A DNA stretch of 64,000 nt from Paenibacillus caui (GCF_019904135.1 NZ_JAIOGQ010000001.1:220624-284623); one strand, 5' to 3'. Positions 8,043-17,818 are shown, counted from the first letter of the stretch. Notes: generated by a model from the letters alone, not told the origin. Program-made: numbers and translations.

Positions 8043-9772
8043 GCGATCTCCTCCTTTGACAGCTGTGAGCTAACAATTTCACGATAGACGTCGCATGTCT
8101 CCATCAGCTCGTGATGGGAGCCTATTCCGGCAACTCGGCTGTCATTCAGCACAATGATCCGGTCGGCGTCCATAACCGTGCTGACCCGCTGGGCAACAAT
8201 GATCAAGGCAGCGTTAGCCGTCTCTTTCTTAAGCGCCGCTCGCAGCTTGGCATCGGTCTTGAAATCCAGGGCGGAGAAGCTGTCGTCAAAAATGTAAATT
8301 CCGGCTTCTCTGACCAGCGCGCGCGCAATGGACAAGCGTTGTTTTTGCCCGCCGGATACGTTGGAGCCGCCTTGGGAGATCAAGGAATTGTAGCCTTCTT
8401 CCATCCGCGAAACAAAATCGTCCGCCTGGGCGATTGAAGCGGCATGCAGAACTTCCTCGTCAGTCGCATCTTCTTTGCCGTAGCGGATATTATCCGTTAC
8501 GCTGCCGGTAAACAGCACCGCCTTCTGCGGAACAAATCCGATTTTGGACCGCAGTTCGGACTGGGTCATATTGCGGATGTCCATACCGTCGATCAGAATC
8601 TCTCCGCTGTCAACATCATAGAACCTTGGGATCAGGCTGACGAGCGTTGTTTTCCCTGCTCCCGTTCCGCCGATAATGGCCGTGACCTCACCCGGTCTTG
8701 CCGAGAAGGACACATCCTGAATGGCGGGCTGCTCCGCTCCCGGGTAGCTGAAGGTGACGCCACGGAATTCCAGGTGTCCTTTTTGATCCGCAGGCTGCTC
8801 TGTACTTTCCGCGTCTTTGATAACCGGCTGAAGGTCAAGCACTTCATTGATCCGGTCCGCCGATGCCGAAGCGCGGGGAATCATGATAAAGATCATCGTC
8901 ACCATAATCAGCGAGAACATGATCTGCATCGCGTACTGGATGAAGGCCATCAAATCGCCGACGGCCATATGGCCGGTATTGATCCGGTGTCCGCCGAACC
9001 AGACAATGGCAATTTGGGTTACATTCATCAGAAGCATCATCGCCGGCATCATGACGGCAAAAATTTTATTTACGCGAATCGATGTATCCGTTAGGTCAAG
9101 GTTCGCTTGTTCAAACTTCTTCTTCTCGTAATCAATCCGGTTGAATGAACGGATCACGCGAATGCCGGTCAGGCTTTCACGCAAAACAAGGTTTAGCTTG
9201 TCGATTTTCTTCTGAATCACCTTGAACAGCGGCATTCCCTTGCTTCCCACCGAGATAATCAAGGCGGCCATCAGCGGAATAATGACAACAAAGATCAGGC
9301 TGAGCCCGCTATCTTTGGACAGCGCCATAATGAGGCCGCCAATCGCCATCATCGGCGCCATGACCATAATTCTTAGCATCATGACCAGCACCTGCTGAAC
9401 CTGGGTGATATCGTTGGTGGTGCGAGTAATCAGGGAGGCTGTGCCGATCTTGTCGAACTCTTCAAGCGAGAAATTGGTCACGTGCTTGAACACGCGCCCC
9501 CGAAGCAGCTTCCCGAAGCCGGCCGCAGACAGGGAGGAGTAATAGCTGGCTATAATGGAGCAGGCCATACTGCCTAAAGCGACGAGCAGCATAAACATCC
9601 CGTAGCGCCAGATGTACCCCGTATCCCCTTTCACTACCCCTTCGTCCACAATATCGGACATCAAGGTCGGCAAATACAATTCAGCCAAGGATTGAATGAA
9701 CACCAGCACCAGCGTGAAAAATACGGGAATCCGGTATGGCCTCAAAAGGCGGAACAGCTTAAACATTCTCAA
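8039..9772 (-). CDS. ABC exporter half-transporter (degenerate-site partner)
   Basis: 577 aa. Six membrane helices (first from about residue 15) and an ATPase domain with GGTGAGKTT, the canonical signature NVSGGQKQR, and Walker B IYIFDDSFSALD, in which the catalytic Glu is replaced by Asp. One canonical and one degenerate site across two subunits is the hallmark of heterodimeric exporters, so this and the 630-aa neighbour should form one complex in the cytoplasmic membrane. The gene lies 19 nt after the MarR stop. Substrate unknown; drug or lipid export is the family expectation. Confidence 0.88.
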   Translation of the reverse strand: MRMFKLFRLLRPYRIPVFFTLVLVFIQSLAELYLPTLMSDIVDEGVVKGDTGYIWRYGMFMLLVALGSMACSIIASYYSSLSAAGFGKLLRGRVFKHVTNFSLEEFDKIGTASLITRTTNDITQVQQVLVMMLRIMVMAPMMAIGGLIMALSKDSGLSLIFVVIIPLMAALIISVGSKGMPLFKVIQKKIDKLNLVLRESLTGIRVIRSFNRIDYEKKKFEQANLDLTDTSIRVNKIFAVMMPAMMLLMNVTQIAIVWFGGHRINTGHMAVGDLMAFIQYAMQIMFSLIMVTMIFIMIPRASASADRINEVLDLQPVIKDAESTEQPADQKGHLEFRGVTFSYPGAEQPAIQDVSFSARPGEVTAIIGGTGAGKTTLVSLIPRFYDVDSGEILIDGMDIRNMTQSELRSKIGFVPQKAVLFTGSVTDNIRYGKEDATDEEVLHAASIAQADDFVSRMEEGYNSLISQGGSNVSGGQKQRLSIARALVREAGIYIFDDSFSALDFKTDAKLRAALKKETANAALIIVAQRVSTVMDADRIIVLNDSRVAGIGSHHELMETCDVYREIVSSQLSKEEIA

Positions 9773-9791
9773 TCATCTCCACTCTTTTTCT

Positions 9792-10250
9792 TCAGACTTC
9801 AGATTCGTTCTTGTTCTGGTTCAAGTACTTCAAAGCCTTCTCAAGCAAAGTCGTGAGCTGCTCCGTCTGCTCTTCTCCCAAGTAATTAGTCAGCCCTTTC
9901 AATCTCTGTACAAAATTGGCCTGTGCTCTCTGCACCAGGTTCTTACCCTGCTCGGTCAGCAGCACCCGGACAACCCTCCGGTCCTTACGGTCGTTAATCC
10001 GCTCTACCAGCCCCTCCGCTTCCAGGTTCTTGATCAGTTGGGTAACCGTAGGCGGCGTCACCTCCATCAGATTGCTGATTTCGGAAATGGTGAGGCCCTC
10101 GCCTTGCTCGGCGCCCCCTCTTCTGATGATGAACAGGACCCGGATCATGCTTGGATTGCAGCCTTCGAAGGTGGGCTTGTGCGGTTCGGATCTGCGGAAC
10201 TGCCTTAAGATCTCCAGCAGCCTGTTTACCGCCGGATCATTGACTTCCAA
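9792..10250 (-). CDS. MarR-family repressor of the ABC exporter operon
   Basis: 152 aa from a TTG with AAGGAGG 8 nt upstream. Winged helix core: LTISEISNLMEVTPPTVTQLIKNLEAEGLVERINDRKDRRVVRVLLTEQG, followed by a dimerisation helix. First gene of the exporter operon, and two overlapping inverted repeats lie over its promoter, so autoregulated repression relieved by an exported compound is the natural model. Confidence 0.88.
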   Translation of the reverse strand: MEVNDPAVNRLLEILRQFRRSEPHKPTFEGCNPSMIRVLFIIRRGGAEQGEGLTISEISNLMEVTPPTVTQLIKNLEAEGLVERINDRKDRRVVRVLLTEQGKNLVQRAQANFVQRLKGLTNYLGEEQTEQLTTLLEKALKYLNQNKNESEV

Positions 10251-10301
10251 GCGAAATACCTCCTTCTAAATCTGTTGTTAGCAAAAAATTAAACAATATA
10301 A

Positions 10302-10340
10302 TATTTAGTAATACCTAAATATTAGGTAGACCTAATTATA
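10302..10340 (-). promoter_or_regulatory. Overlapping MarR operators at the exporter promoter
   Basis: ACCTAA-ATA-TTAGGT (10313-10327) overlaps TTAGGT-AG-ACCTAA (10322-10335), both perfect 6-bp arms. They sit 60-85 bp upstream of the marR TTG in an AT-rich stretch with a TATTATATT -10-like sequence just downstream on the minus strand. Confidence 0.7.
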
Positions 10341-10379
10341 TGGACACGATATGCCGGTGTCAAGCGCCGGCGGGTGGGG

Positions 10380-11519
10380 CTAAAGCGGGAGCGTAATGAT
10401 AAACTCCGTCCCTTTCCCCAGGGCGCTTGCAACGGAAATATTCCCCTTGTGGATATCCACGATTTTTTGAATAATGGACAGACCCAATCCGTTCCCGCCA
10501 TCTTTAAGCGAGCGGGCTCGATCCACCTTATAGAAGCGTTCAAAAATGTGCGCAAGATCCTCATCCGATATTCCAATCCCCGTATCTTTTATGGAGACTA
10601 TGGCCTGGTCCCCGCCGGCAGTCAGGGTGACACTGACCTCTCCGCCTTCCGGCGTAAATTTGATGGCATTGTGAAGAACATTCACCCATACCTGGCTGAG
10701 CATATCGGCATCGGCTTCGATCATGACCTCATCCAGCTCCACAGTCATTTCAATCCCCTTGTCCAGCCACTGCGGCTCACAGGCCAGAATCAAAAGCTGC
10801 AGCTGTTTGTCGAGACGGTAAGCGGCAGGACGAAACGGATGATGCTCCGAATCGAGCGAAGCGAGCCGCAGCATATTTTCGCTAAGCTTGGATAGCCGGG
10901 CGCTTTCCCGCTCAATAATGTCCAGATAGTGCAGACTCTGCTCCCGGGTCAGTTCTTCCTGCTTCAATACCCTCGCAAATCCGCCGATCGAGGTTAGCGG
11001 AGACTGGATTTCATGGGAAACGTTCGAGATGAACTCCTGGCGCATCTCCTCCATGTTTTTCAGATTGGCGGCCATTTCATTGACGCTTTTGACGAGCTCG
11101 TTGAATGGATGGGAACCGCCACGTCCCCTGCCGGGAAGCGCAAGGTAGACCTGAAAGTCGCCTCGTGAAATTCGCTTGAGGGCGTCGATCATTTGCTGAA
11201 AATAGTCATTCTCCCGTTTTCTTGAAAAACGGGACACGATGGAAATAAGGGTACCCAGCAGCATGAAGCCCGCTACGGAGGTAATGAGCTGCTGGGCGAG
11301 CTGTCCCGGCTGCCAGTCCAGACGGCCGTAAACATATTTTGCCGCAAAATAGCCCGCTGTCCAGCAGGCTACCAGGATTACAAGGAGCAAAAGAACAGGA
11401 AGGATCATAAGCAGCTTGCTCGGTTTGCGAGAAGCCGGCTCATTGCAATGTTCCTGCTCGCCAGGGCCTCGTCCGTGTCTTCTCCTGCCTGGGCTTCCAT
11501 GCTTTCTTTGTCTAATCAT
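10380..11519 (-). CDS. Two-component sensor histidine kinase
   Basis: 379 aa. A basic cytoplasmic tail, two membrane segments (about 36-60 and 76-97) with almost no extracellular loop between, a HAMP-like linker, then the H-box VSHEIQSPLTSIGGF with phospho-acceptor His169, N-box LHNAIKFTPEGG, and ATP lid DTGIGISDEDLAHIFERFYKVDRAR/GGNGLGLSI. With so short an outside loop it probably senses a membrane or intramembrane signal. Its ATG overlaps the stop of the response regulator (ATGA), so the two are coupled. Nothing in the neighbourhood points to its target genes. Confidence 0.9.
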   Translation of the reverse strand: MIRQRKHGSPGRRRHGRGPGEQEHCNEPASRKPSKLLMILPVLLLLVILVACWTAGYFAAKYVYGRLDWQPGQLAQQLITSVAGFMLLGTLISIVSRFSRKRENDYFQQMIDALKRISRGDFQVYLALPGRGRGGSHPFNELVKSVNEMAANLKNMEEMRQEFISNVSHEIQSPLTSIGGFARVLKQEELTREQSLHYLDIIERESARLSKLSENMLRLASLDSEHHPFRPAAYRLDKQLQLLILACEPQWLDKGIEMTVELDEVMIEADADMLSQVWVNVLHNAIKFTPEGGEVSVTLTAGGDQAIVSIKDTGIGISDEDLAHIFERFYKVDRARSLKDGGNGLGLSIIQKIVDIHKGNISVASALGKGTEFIITLPL

Positions 11520-12190
11520 CCCGTCACCTCGAGCCGATAACCCAGCCCGCGGACCGTTCTGATTTTGAAGGAATGCCGATCCTCCGGAAACCGCTCGCGA
11601 AGCCGTTTGATGTGCACATCCACGGTCCGTTCGTCTCCCTCGTAATCATAGCCCCATACCTGTTCAATAATCTGGTCGCGCAGAAGCGTCCTGCCGGGAT
11701 AGCTTGCCAGCAGGAATAACAGCTCGAACTCTTTGAGCGGTAATGTTACAGGCTGGTCTCCAACATCGCACTCATAGGTTTTACGGTCCAGTGCCAGTTC
11801 TCCCAGGTTGATCTGCTGAGACGCCGCAATCCGGTACCGTTTGAGCAGCGCCTTCACCCTTGCAATCAGCTCCGGCGCTTCAAAGGGTTTCACCATGTAA
11901 TCATCGGTTCCAAGTTCAAAGCCCTTCACCTTCTGGGCGGTCTCTCCCTTTGCCGTCAACATCAGCAGCGGCATGTCGTAGTGCTCTCCCAGCTCCCGGC
12001 ACAGCTCCCAGCCATCCATTACCGGCATCATAATATCCATAATGACGAGGTCCGCCCTGACCTCTTGCAGCAGCTTGAGCGCGTCAAGGCCATTGTCCGC
12101 GGACGCAACCTCAAATCCTTCCTTAATCAGCACTAGACGAATCAATTCCTGAATGTATGGATCGTCATCCACCACCAAGATACGGGTCAT
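11516..12190 (-). CDS. OmpR/PhoB-family response regulator
   Basis: 224 aa from ATG 12190 (AAGGAG 9 nt upstream; the frame is open to 12247). Receiver domain with VDDD acidic pocket, phospho-acceptor Asp52 in VIMDIMMPVMDG, Lys in MVKPFEAPEL; then a winged-helix domain with LPLKEFELLFLLASYPGRTLLRDQIIEQVWG and DERTVDVHIKRLRERF. The C-terminal part is close to HssR/ResD-type regulators, but no heme exporter is adjacent. It precedes its kinase. Confidence 0.92.
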   Translation of the reverse strand: MTRILVVDDDPYIQELIRLVLIKEGFEVASADNGLDALKLLQEVRADLVIMDIMMPVMDGWELCRELGEHYDMPLLMLTAKGETAQKVKGFELGTDDYMVKPFEAPELIARVKALLKRYRIAASQQINLGELALDRKTYECDVGDQPVTLPLKEFELLFLLASYPGRTLLRDQIIEQVWGYDYEGDERTVDVHIKRLRERFPEDRHSFKIRTVRGLGYRLEVTG

Positions 12191-12308
12191 CCCCTGTCTC
12201 TCCTTCCCGCCGCAGAAAATAAGGCCAGTCATCAGCTTCTTATGCAAGCATAACGGCGCTTCATGAACTGAATATGAACGAACTTACTAAAATCATTATA
12301 ATTCAAGA

Positions 12309-12349
12309 AAAAGTCCAATCCCTTCAGAGCAGAAAGAGATTGGACTTTT
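12309..12349 (-). terminator. Hairpin between divergent genes
   Basis: AAAAGTCCAATC and GATTGGACTTTT form a perfect 12-bp stem with a 17-nt loop. Only on the minus strand does a T run follow the stem. It lies 118 nt upstream of the response-regulator start, so it is either an upstream attenuator or a stop for stray antisense transcription. Confidence 0.5.
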
Positions 12350-12444
12350 GGACCGTTCAGGCATCAATCTCCGGCAACTGTGGTAGTATGATTACAACCC
12401 GGACAGCAACTTTGCAAAAGGAATAATAAAAAGGAGTCCAAGCT

Positions 12445-12756
12445 ATGCAGCCTTTCACTGAGCGTGTAATCTCGATCATCCAAACGATTCCCGAAGGCCG
12501 GGTGATGACCTACGGCCAAATCGCCGCTCTCGCCGGAAGTCCAAGGGGAGCGCGGCAGGTCGTGCGCATCCTGCATTCGTCAAGCCGCAAATACAACCTG
12601 CCCTGGCACAGGGTCGTTAACGCCAAAGGGGAAATCGCCATTCTGGATGACGAGTCCAGATTTCTGCAGAAGCTGTATCTGGAGCAGGAAGGCGTAGAGC
12701 TTGGCCTAAATGGCCGGGTAGATTTGGACGTGTACGGATATAAAGCACATGACTAA
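12445..12756 (+). CDS. Alkyltransferase-like protein (ATL)
   Basis: 103 aa, the length of the C-terminal domain of O6-alkylguanine-DNA alkyltransferases. VMTYGQIAALAGSPRGARQVV carries the DNA-binding helix and the Arg finger. The active-site motif PCHRV is PWHRV here (Trp54 for the acceptor Cys), followed by VNAKG. ATL proteins with this change cannot accept the alkyl group; they bind alkylated guanine and hand it to nucleotide excision repair. AAGGAG lies 11 nt upstream of the ATG. Probably monocistronic. Confidence 0.88.
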   Translation: MQPFTERVISIIQTIPEGRVMTYGQIAALAGSPRGARQVVRILHSSSRKYNLPWHRVVNAKGEIAILDDESRFLQKLYLEQEGVELGLNGRVDLDVYGYKAHD

Positions 12757-12855
12757 ATGTATCCAAGCAATCTCGAAAAATAGACTGGATGGTATAATTA
12801 AAGAAATAATCATAGAAATGCCTATCTGAAATTTCGTAGAGGGGGCCCTATAACG

Positions 12856-14529
12856 ATGCAACAAACCGACCTTATCGATGATGCCGGATGGAATTTGCTG
12901 CTTCAGAATGTGGCCGAGAATTTCAATGAAGTCACGCTGAGCCGGGGCTTTCATTACTATAAACAGGGCCGTGTGGCGGAATTGACGCTGGATGGCCCCC
13001 GTACTATACAAGCCCGGGTTAAAGGGACCAAAAGCTATGAAGTGGACATTAATCTCGATTTTTTCACGCTTAGCGGCTGCAGTTGTCCGGTAGAAGGCAC
13101 TTGCAAGCATATGGCTGCGGTACTGCTGAAATATGCCGAAGAACAGGGGCGCTCCGTCAATGCCCTGGCTAATGCCAAAGCCAATCAAATTCTGGAAGCC
13201 TCCAGGGGGACGGACAAGCCGGCTGCGCCTTATCTGGCGCCGAAAGCTGCCGCGGCATCGAGGGCGGCCATCATGCGGCAGCAGCTGATGGAGCAGGCCC
13301 ACCTTCTTGCGGACATGGATATTCCGGAATGGCACCGTCTGTTCGAGCAGTGTACGGCTGCGCTCGAGCGGGAGATCCGGAATTCGGCTTATGCGGGGCA
13401 GGCGCTAAAGCTGATTTTTGAGATCAAGCCGAAGCTCTCCCCGCTGCTGGAGCAGCTGTTTGGTCTGCACGCCCACCTCTTTGTGCTGAAGGCGCTGCTT
13501 CAGCCGGCTGCGGTCCCTGGCTTCTCCTCCGGCTACGGGCAACATCTCGGGTATTTCACACACATCGCTGTATCCGAAATGGATGATGCGGTGCTGATGA
13601 GCCTGGAGTCTCCCCTCTCCGGGAACGGTTTGGAGCCGCCGGCTGAGCCTGAACAGCAAAAGCATATCGGGCAAACCCTGTCCTACCTGCGTACCGAAAT
13701 GCTGACGGAGCCGCAGGGACAGTCTTATTTTTCCCGTTATTATTTTCTCTTCTGGACGAACTGGACCGTATCCGCCCCCGGGAAAACACGCCTGTATGAG
13801 CAGGAGCTCAAGCGGCTTGAGCTCGCCGAACAGGAGCTCGGTTCCGAGCTTGCGGGTTATCCGCTGCTGCTGGCGAAGTCCCGAATGCACTTCTTCCTGT
13901 CCCGGGACGCCGAAGCGTGGTCGCTGCTTCATCAAGCAGGTGAGCGGTTCGGGGTCCCAGGCGGTGATTTGCTGGATGTTCTGGATCGGCTGGCAGGCGA
14001 TGAAGACTGGCAGCGGCTGACTGCCTGGCTGGCCGAAACCGCGGTTTTCTTCACGTTCAGCCCTTCCGGCCTGCTGGACGATTATTTCAGCTGCTGGGAA
14101 ATGGCCTCGGCCCATTTTCCGGATGCGGAGCCCATCATGTGGAACGTGCTGAGAGACATGCTTCCTTCTGCGGGAAGGTATTATGAACGCAAATTGGCCG
14201 CCCATGGAAAATGGCAGGAATGGATGGATTACCAGCTGTCGGCCGGAACGGAACCCCTGGATTACCGGGCCAAGGATTTGCAAATTGTGGAGAAGGAGGC
14301 GCCCGAGCTCCTGCTTCCTTTCTACCATCAGGCTGTGGAGAGATATGTCACCCAAAAGAACAGGGACAGCTACAAAGCTGCGGTCAAGCTGCTGAAACGG
14401 CTGTCCAAGCTGTACAAAAAAATGAAGCGGCAGGCGCGCTGGGAGCAGTTTCTCAGCGAGTTTACGTCCCGGCACAGCAGACTTCGGGCGCTGCAGGAAG
14501 AGCTTCGGAAAGGAAAACTCATCTCATGA
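12856..14529 (+). CDS. SWIM zinc-finger protein
   Basis: 557 aa. Near the N-terminus FTLSGCSCPVEGTCKHMAAVLL is a SWIM finger (CxC...CxH) at about residues 74-95. The rest is helical without recognised motif; the C-terminus is Lys/Arg-rich. The stop overlaps the ATG of the next gene, a SNF2 helicase. SWIM proteins coupled to SNF2 ATPases are common in Bacillales; the SWIM part is thought to bring DNA or a partner to the motor. Role not known in detail. Confidence 0.82.
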   Translation: MQQTDLIDDAGWNLLLQNVAENFNEVTLSRGFHYYKQGRVAELTLDGPRTIQARVKGTKSYEVDINLDFFTLSGCSCPVEGTCKHMAAVLLKYAEEQGRSVNALANAKANQILEASRGTDKPAAPYLAPKAAAASRAAIMRQQLMEQAHLLADMDIPEWHRLFEQCTAALEREIRNSAYAGQALKLIFEIKPKLSPLLEQLFGLHAHLFVLKALLQPAAVPGFSSGYGQHLGYFTHIAVSEMDDAVLMSLESPLSGNGLEPPAEPEQQKHIGQTLSYLRTEMLTEPQGQSYFSRYYFLFWTNWTVSAPGKTRLYEQELKRLELAEQELGSELAGYPLLLAKSRMHFFLSRDAEAWSLLHQAGERFGVPGGDLLDVLDRLAGDEDWQRLTAWLAETAVFFTFSPSGLLDDYFSCWEMASAHFPDAEPIMWNVLRDMLPSAGRYYERKLAAHGKWQEWMDYQLSAGTEPLDYRAKDLQIVEKEAPELLLPFYHQAVERYVTQKNRDSYKAAVKLLKRLSKLYKKMKRQARWEQFLSEFTSRHSRLRALQEELRKGKLIS

Positions 14530-17500
14530 GCAGGCATTTGCAGACTATAACCGTTCACGTCCGGCTCAGCCCTTATGGGGACGCACTTATATATGGTTCG
14601 AAAGAGACCTACGGCTTTGAGCCGGGCTTGTATTTGAAACAGCTGCTGTTCGCCTGGCACGAGGCTTCGACGTACGGGACCGAGCTTGAAATTCAGCATG
14701 TGGAAAATACCGACGTGATCGTTCTCCCCGCCGAGCAGGTGATCGGTTTCTGGGCGGAGCCGAGGCTGCTTGCCCATGTCGGCTGGGAATGGGATGAGGA
14801 AGCGGCGGTTTTGAAGACGCTCGCCTCTCTGCTCGCTGCCTGTCTTGAGCAGCGGAAATACCATCCCGACTTCGCGGCCCGCCGCGCGGGCAAATTGCAG
14901 TGGACCTGGGATGAGGCGGCTCTGGAGACGCTTCTGAAAGATGCCGGTAAAGATGACGAAAAAGAGGGCGAAAATGCCCGCCAGGCTTTCCGCTCCGTGC
15001 AGGAGGATGACAGCTTTCTGTCCGGCCTTCGGTCGGCCTTCTCCGCCGCCGTGGACCAGCGATATTACAACACGGAGGAAGAAGCAGCCGATCTGCGAAG
15101 CGAATTCCCCGGACTGTTCGATACCGATCCGGCGCGGATTGCCGGGATGAACGAGCAGGCCTGGCTGATCTCGGTGGGCTGGAAGGCGGATACAGCGCCT
15201 TTCCGGCCGATCCTCCAGCTGCTGGAGCCGCATGAAGCGGGGCGGGAGTGGAGACTGCAGCTTCGGCTGCAGGACAAACAGGATGCGCCGGCGCTGTTTC
15301 CCATCCGGCTCGGCGAAGACGGCCAGGCGTCAGGCTCCTGGCCCGAGCCTTGGACGGCCCACGTCCGCGAGCGCAGCGCAGGCTGGCTGGAGCGGCTTCG
15401 GGCCGGACTGCCGCCGGAACTTCTCGCTGGCGGCGACGATGTGCTGGGCCAGCCGCTGGATGATGCAGCGGCCTGGCGGTTTTTGAAGAGCGATAGCGAA
15501 AGGCTGCTGGAAGCCGGTTGGCAGGTACTGCTTCCTGCCTGGTGGGAGTCGGCCAGCCGCAGGAAGCCCCGGCTTCGGGCCAAGGTGCGTTCCCGTTCCG
15601 AGGATGACAGCCGCCGCCAGGGCCCCTCTCTGTTCGGCCTGGACTCGATCATTGATTTCGACTGGCGCATCGCCATCGGGGACGCCGATCTTTCAGAAAG
15701 CGAGTTTAAAGAGCTGATCTCCCGGAACGAACGTCTGGTTCGCTTCCGTGGCCAGTGGCTTTCGCTGGACCCCGCTTTCCTGGCCCAGATCCGAAGAGCG
15801 ATGGACAGCATTGACTCGTCTCAGGGACTGTCCTTTCAGGACGTGCTGCAGCTGCATCTGCTGGGGAACGAACCGGATGACAAGGCCGGCAAAGAGAGCA
15901 AGAATGACAAGGACGCGTCGGAACAAGGGAATGAAGAACCGAAGGAGTCGGATCGCGTCCAGATCGAAGTTGAGCTGAGCGGCCAGTTGGTTCAGCTGTT
16001 CGGCCAGCTCAGCCGCCGTGAAGAATGGCCTCTTCTTCCCGCTCCTTCCGGTCTTGAAGCCACCCTGCGCTCCTATCAGCATGAGGGGTTTGCCTGGCTT
16101 GCTTTTCTGCGCCGCTTAGGGCTTGGCGCCTGCCTTGCCGATGACATGGGACTCGGCAAAACGGTGCAGCTGATCGCTTACCTGCTGCATATAAAGGAGA
16201 ATCCGTCTGCAGCCCTGCAAGATGCCGCTGGACATGCTGCGGAATATGCGCCGCAAAACGCCGCCGGATACGCCGCATGGCCTGCCCTGATTATTTGCCC
16301 AACCTCGGTCCTCGGCAACTGGCAGAGGGAGCTGCGGCGGTTTGCTCCTTCGCTCCGCATCTTGCTTCATTATGGCAGCGGGCGGCATAGCGGCGAGACC
16401 TTCTATGCAGAGGCACGGCAAGCCGACGTCGTCCTCACCTCCTACGCCACTTCGGCGTTGGATCAGGAACTGCTGCAGACGATCACCTGGGAAGCAATCT
16501 GCCTGGATGAAGCCCAGAATATCAAAAACGCCCAGACCAAGCAGTCGGCGGCTGTCCGCAGCTTACCTGCCCGGCACCGCATTGCGCTGACGGGAACGCC
16601 GATTGAGAACCGGCTGTCGGAGCTGTGGTCGATCTACGATTTCATCACGCCGGGATACCTGGGGACAGCCCGCGCGTTCCAGGCACGATTTGCCGGTCCG
16701 ATCGAGAAGGATCATGACGAGCGGCGAACCGCCGACCTTAAGAAGCTGGTGAACCCGTTCCTGCTGCGCCGTAAAAAGAACGATCCTTCGATCCAGCTGG
16801 ATTTGCCGGACAAGAACGAGATGAAATCCTATGTGCACCTGACCGCGGAGCAGGGTGCGCTGTACGATCAAACCGTGAACCAGTTGATGCAGCGTATGCA
16901 GAAACTGGAGGGGATCGCGCGCAAGGGCGCTATCCTGTCCGCTCTTACCGAGCTCAAGCAGCTGTGTGACCATCCCGTACTCCTTACCAAGGAGTCCCTT
17001 CCCGGGATAAGCGCAGCGCCGGATGACGAGCTGCTGGATTATGGGCCGCTCATCGAGCGTTCCTCCAAGCTGGAGCGCCTGCTCGCCATGGTCAAGGAAC
17101 TCCGCGAAGAAGGAGAACGCTGCCTGATCTTCACCCAGTATATCGGGATGGGACAGCTGCTTAAGTCCGTGCTGGAGCATGAGCTCCAGGAGCCCGTTCT
17201 TTACCTGAACGGCAGCACTTCCAAATCCGCCCGCGACAAAATGATCGAGCAGTTTCAGAGCGGCGGACATAGGCCGGCGGAAAGCGAGGCCCTGGCCGCT
17301 ACATCAGCGTCAGGTTCAGGAGCCGCGTCGTCCAGAGGTTCCCAGGCAGCCGCTGCGACTGCTGAAGAATCCGGCCGCAAGCAGCCCGGCGTGTTCATTC
17401 TATCGCTTAAGGCGGGCGGCGTTGGCCTCAATCTGACAGCGGCCAATCACGTTTTCCACTTTGACCGCTGGTGGAACCCGGCCGTCGAGAACCAGGCGAC

Positions 17501-17711
17501 CGACCGGGCCTACCGGATGGGCCAAACCCGGGATGTTCAGGTTCATAAATTCATTTGTCTCGGCACGCTGGAGGAGCGGATTGACGAGATGCTGGAGAGC
17601 AAGCAGCAGCTCAGCGACAATGTCATCTCCAGCACCGAAGGGTGGATTACCGAGCTGTCGACGGATGAGCTGCGGGATCTGTTCACACTGCGCAGGGAGT
17701 GGACAGGCTAA
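14526..17711 (+). CDS. SNF2/RapA-family DNA-dependent ATPase
   Basis: 1061 aa from ATG 14526, which overlaps the SWIM gene stop (ATGA); a longer frame opens at 14211 inside that gene but has no sense. The first ~500 residues are the SNF2-associated N-terminal region; the motor follows with LRSYQHEGFAWL, DDMGLGKTVQ (motif I), DEAQNIKN (motif II), ALTGTPIENRLSELWSIYDF (III), FLLRRKKND, and C-terminal helicase motifs SLKAGGVGLNLTAANHVFHF and DRAYRMGQTRDVQVHKFI. A low-complexity Ala/Ser/Gly insert (near 17270-17390) breaks the second RecA lobe. Likely DNA translocation or remodelling with the SWIM partner. Confidence 0.92.
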   Translation: MSRHLQTITVHVRLSPYGDALIYGSKETYGFEPGLYLKQLLFAWHEASTYGTELEIQHVENTDVIVLPAEQVIGFWAEPRLLAHVGWEWDEEAAVLKTLASLLAACLEQRKYHPDFAARRAGKLQWTWDEAALETLLKDAGKDDEKEGENARQAFRSVQEDDSFLSGLRSAFSAAVDQRYYNTEEEAADLRSEFPGLFDTDPARIAGMNEQAWLISVGWKADTAPFRPILQLLEPHEAGREWRLQLRLQDKQDAPALFPIRLGEDGQASGSWPEPWTAHVRERSAGWLERLRAGLPPELLAGGDDVLGQPLDDAAAWRFLKSDSERLLEAGWQVLLPAWWESASRRKPRLRAKVRSRSEDDSRRQGPSLFGLDSIIDFDWRIAIGDADLSESEFKELISRNERLVRFRGQWLSLDPAFLAQIRRAMDSIDSSQGLSFQDVLQLHLLGNEPDDKAGKESKNDKDASEQGNEEPKESDRVQIEVELSGQLVQLFGQLSRREEWPLLPAPSGLEATLRSYQHEGFAWLAFLRRLGLGACLADDMGLGKTVQLIAYLLHIKENPSAALQDAAGHAAEYAPQNAAGYAAWPALIICPTSVLGNWQRELRRFAPSLRILLHYGSGRHSGETFYAEARQADVVLTSYATSALDQELLQTITWEAICLDEAQNIKNAQTKQSAAVRSLPARHRIALTGTPIENRLSELWSIYDFITPGYLGTARAFQARFAGPIEKDHDERRTADLKKLVNPFLLRRKKNDPSIQLDLPDKNEMKSYVHLTAEQGALYDQTVNQLMQRMQKLEGIARKGAILSALTELKQLCDHPVLLTKESLPGISAAPDDELLDYGPLIERSSKLERLLAMVKELREEGERCLIFTQYIGMGQLLKSVLEHELQEPVLYLNGSTSKSARDKMIEQFQSGGHRPAESEALAATSASGSGAASSRGSQAAAATAEESGRKQPGVFILSLKAGGVGLNLTAANHVFHFDRWWNPAVENQATDRAYRMGQTRDVQVHKFICLGTLEERIDEMLESKQQLSDNVISSTEGWITELSTDELRDLFTLRREWTG

Positions 17712-17762
17712 CATCTTTTAAATGCGCCAGTTTATTTAACGAGGAAAAAATAACTTTAATGT

Positions 17763-17792
17763 AAAGGCTGCCTCCTTGGCAGCCTTTATCAT
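17763..17792 (+). terminator. Terminator of the SWIM/SNF2 operon
   Basis: AAAGGCTGCC pairs with GGCAGCCTTT (17763-17772/17778-17787) around a 5-nt loop, between the convergent stops at 17711 and 17819. Confidence 0.7.
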
Positions 17793-17818
17793 ATAATACC
17801 GCTAAAAACACATGAAAG

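Noticed and set aside
14370..15233. Minus-strand ORF of 287 codons
   Set aside because: Antisense to the SWIM/SNF2 genes; no motif, no ribosome site.
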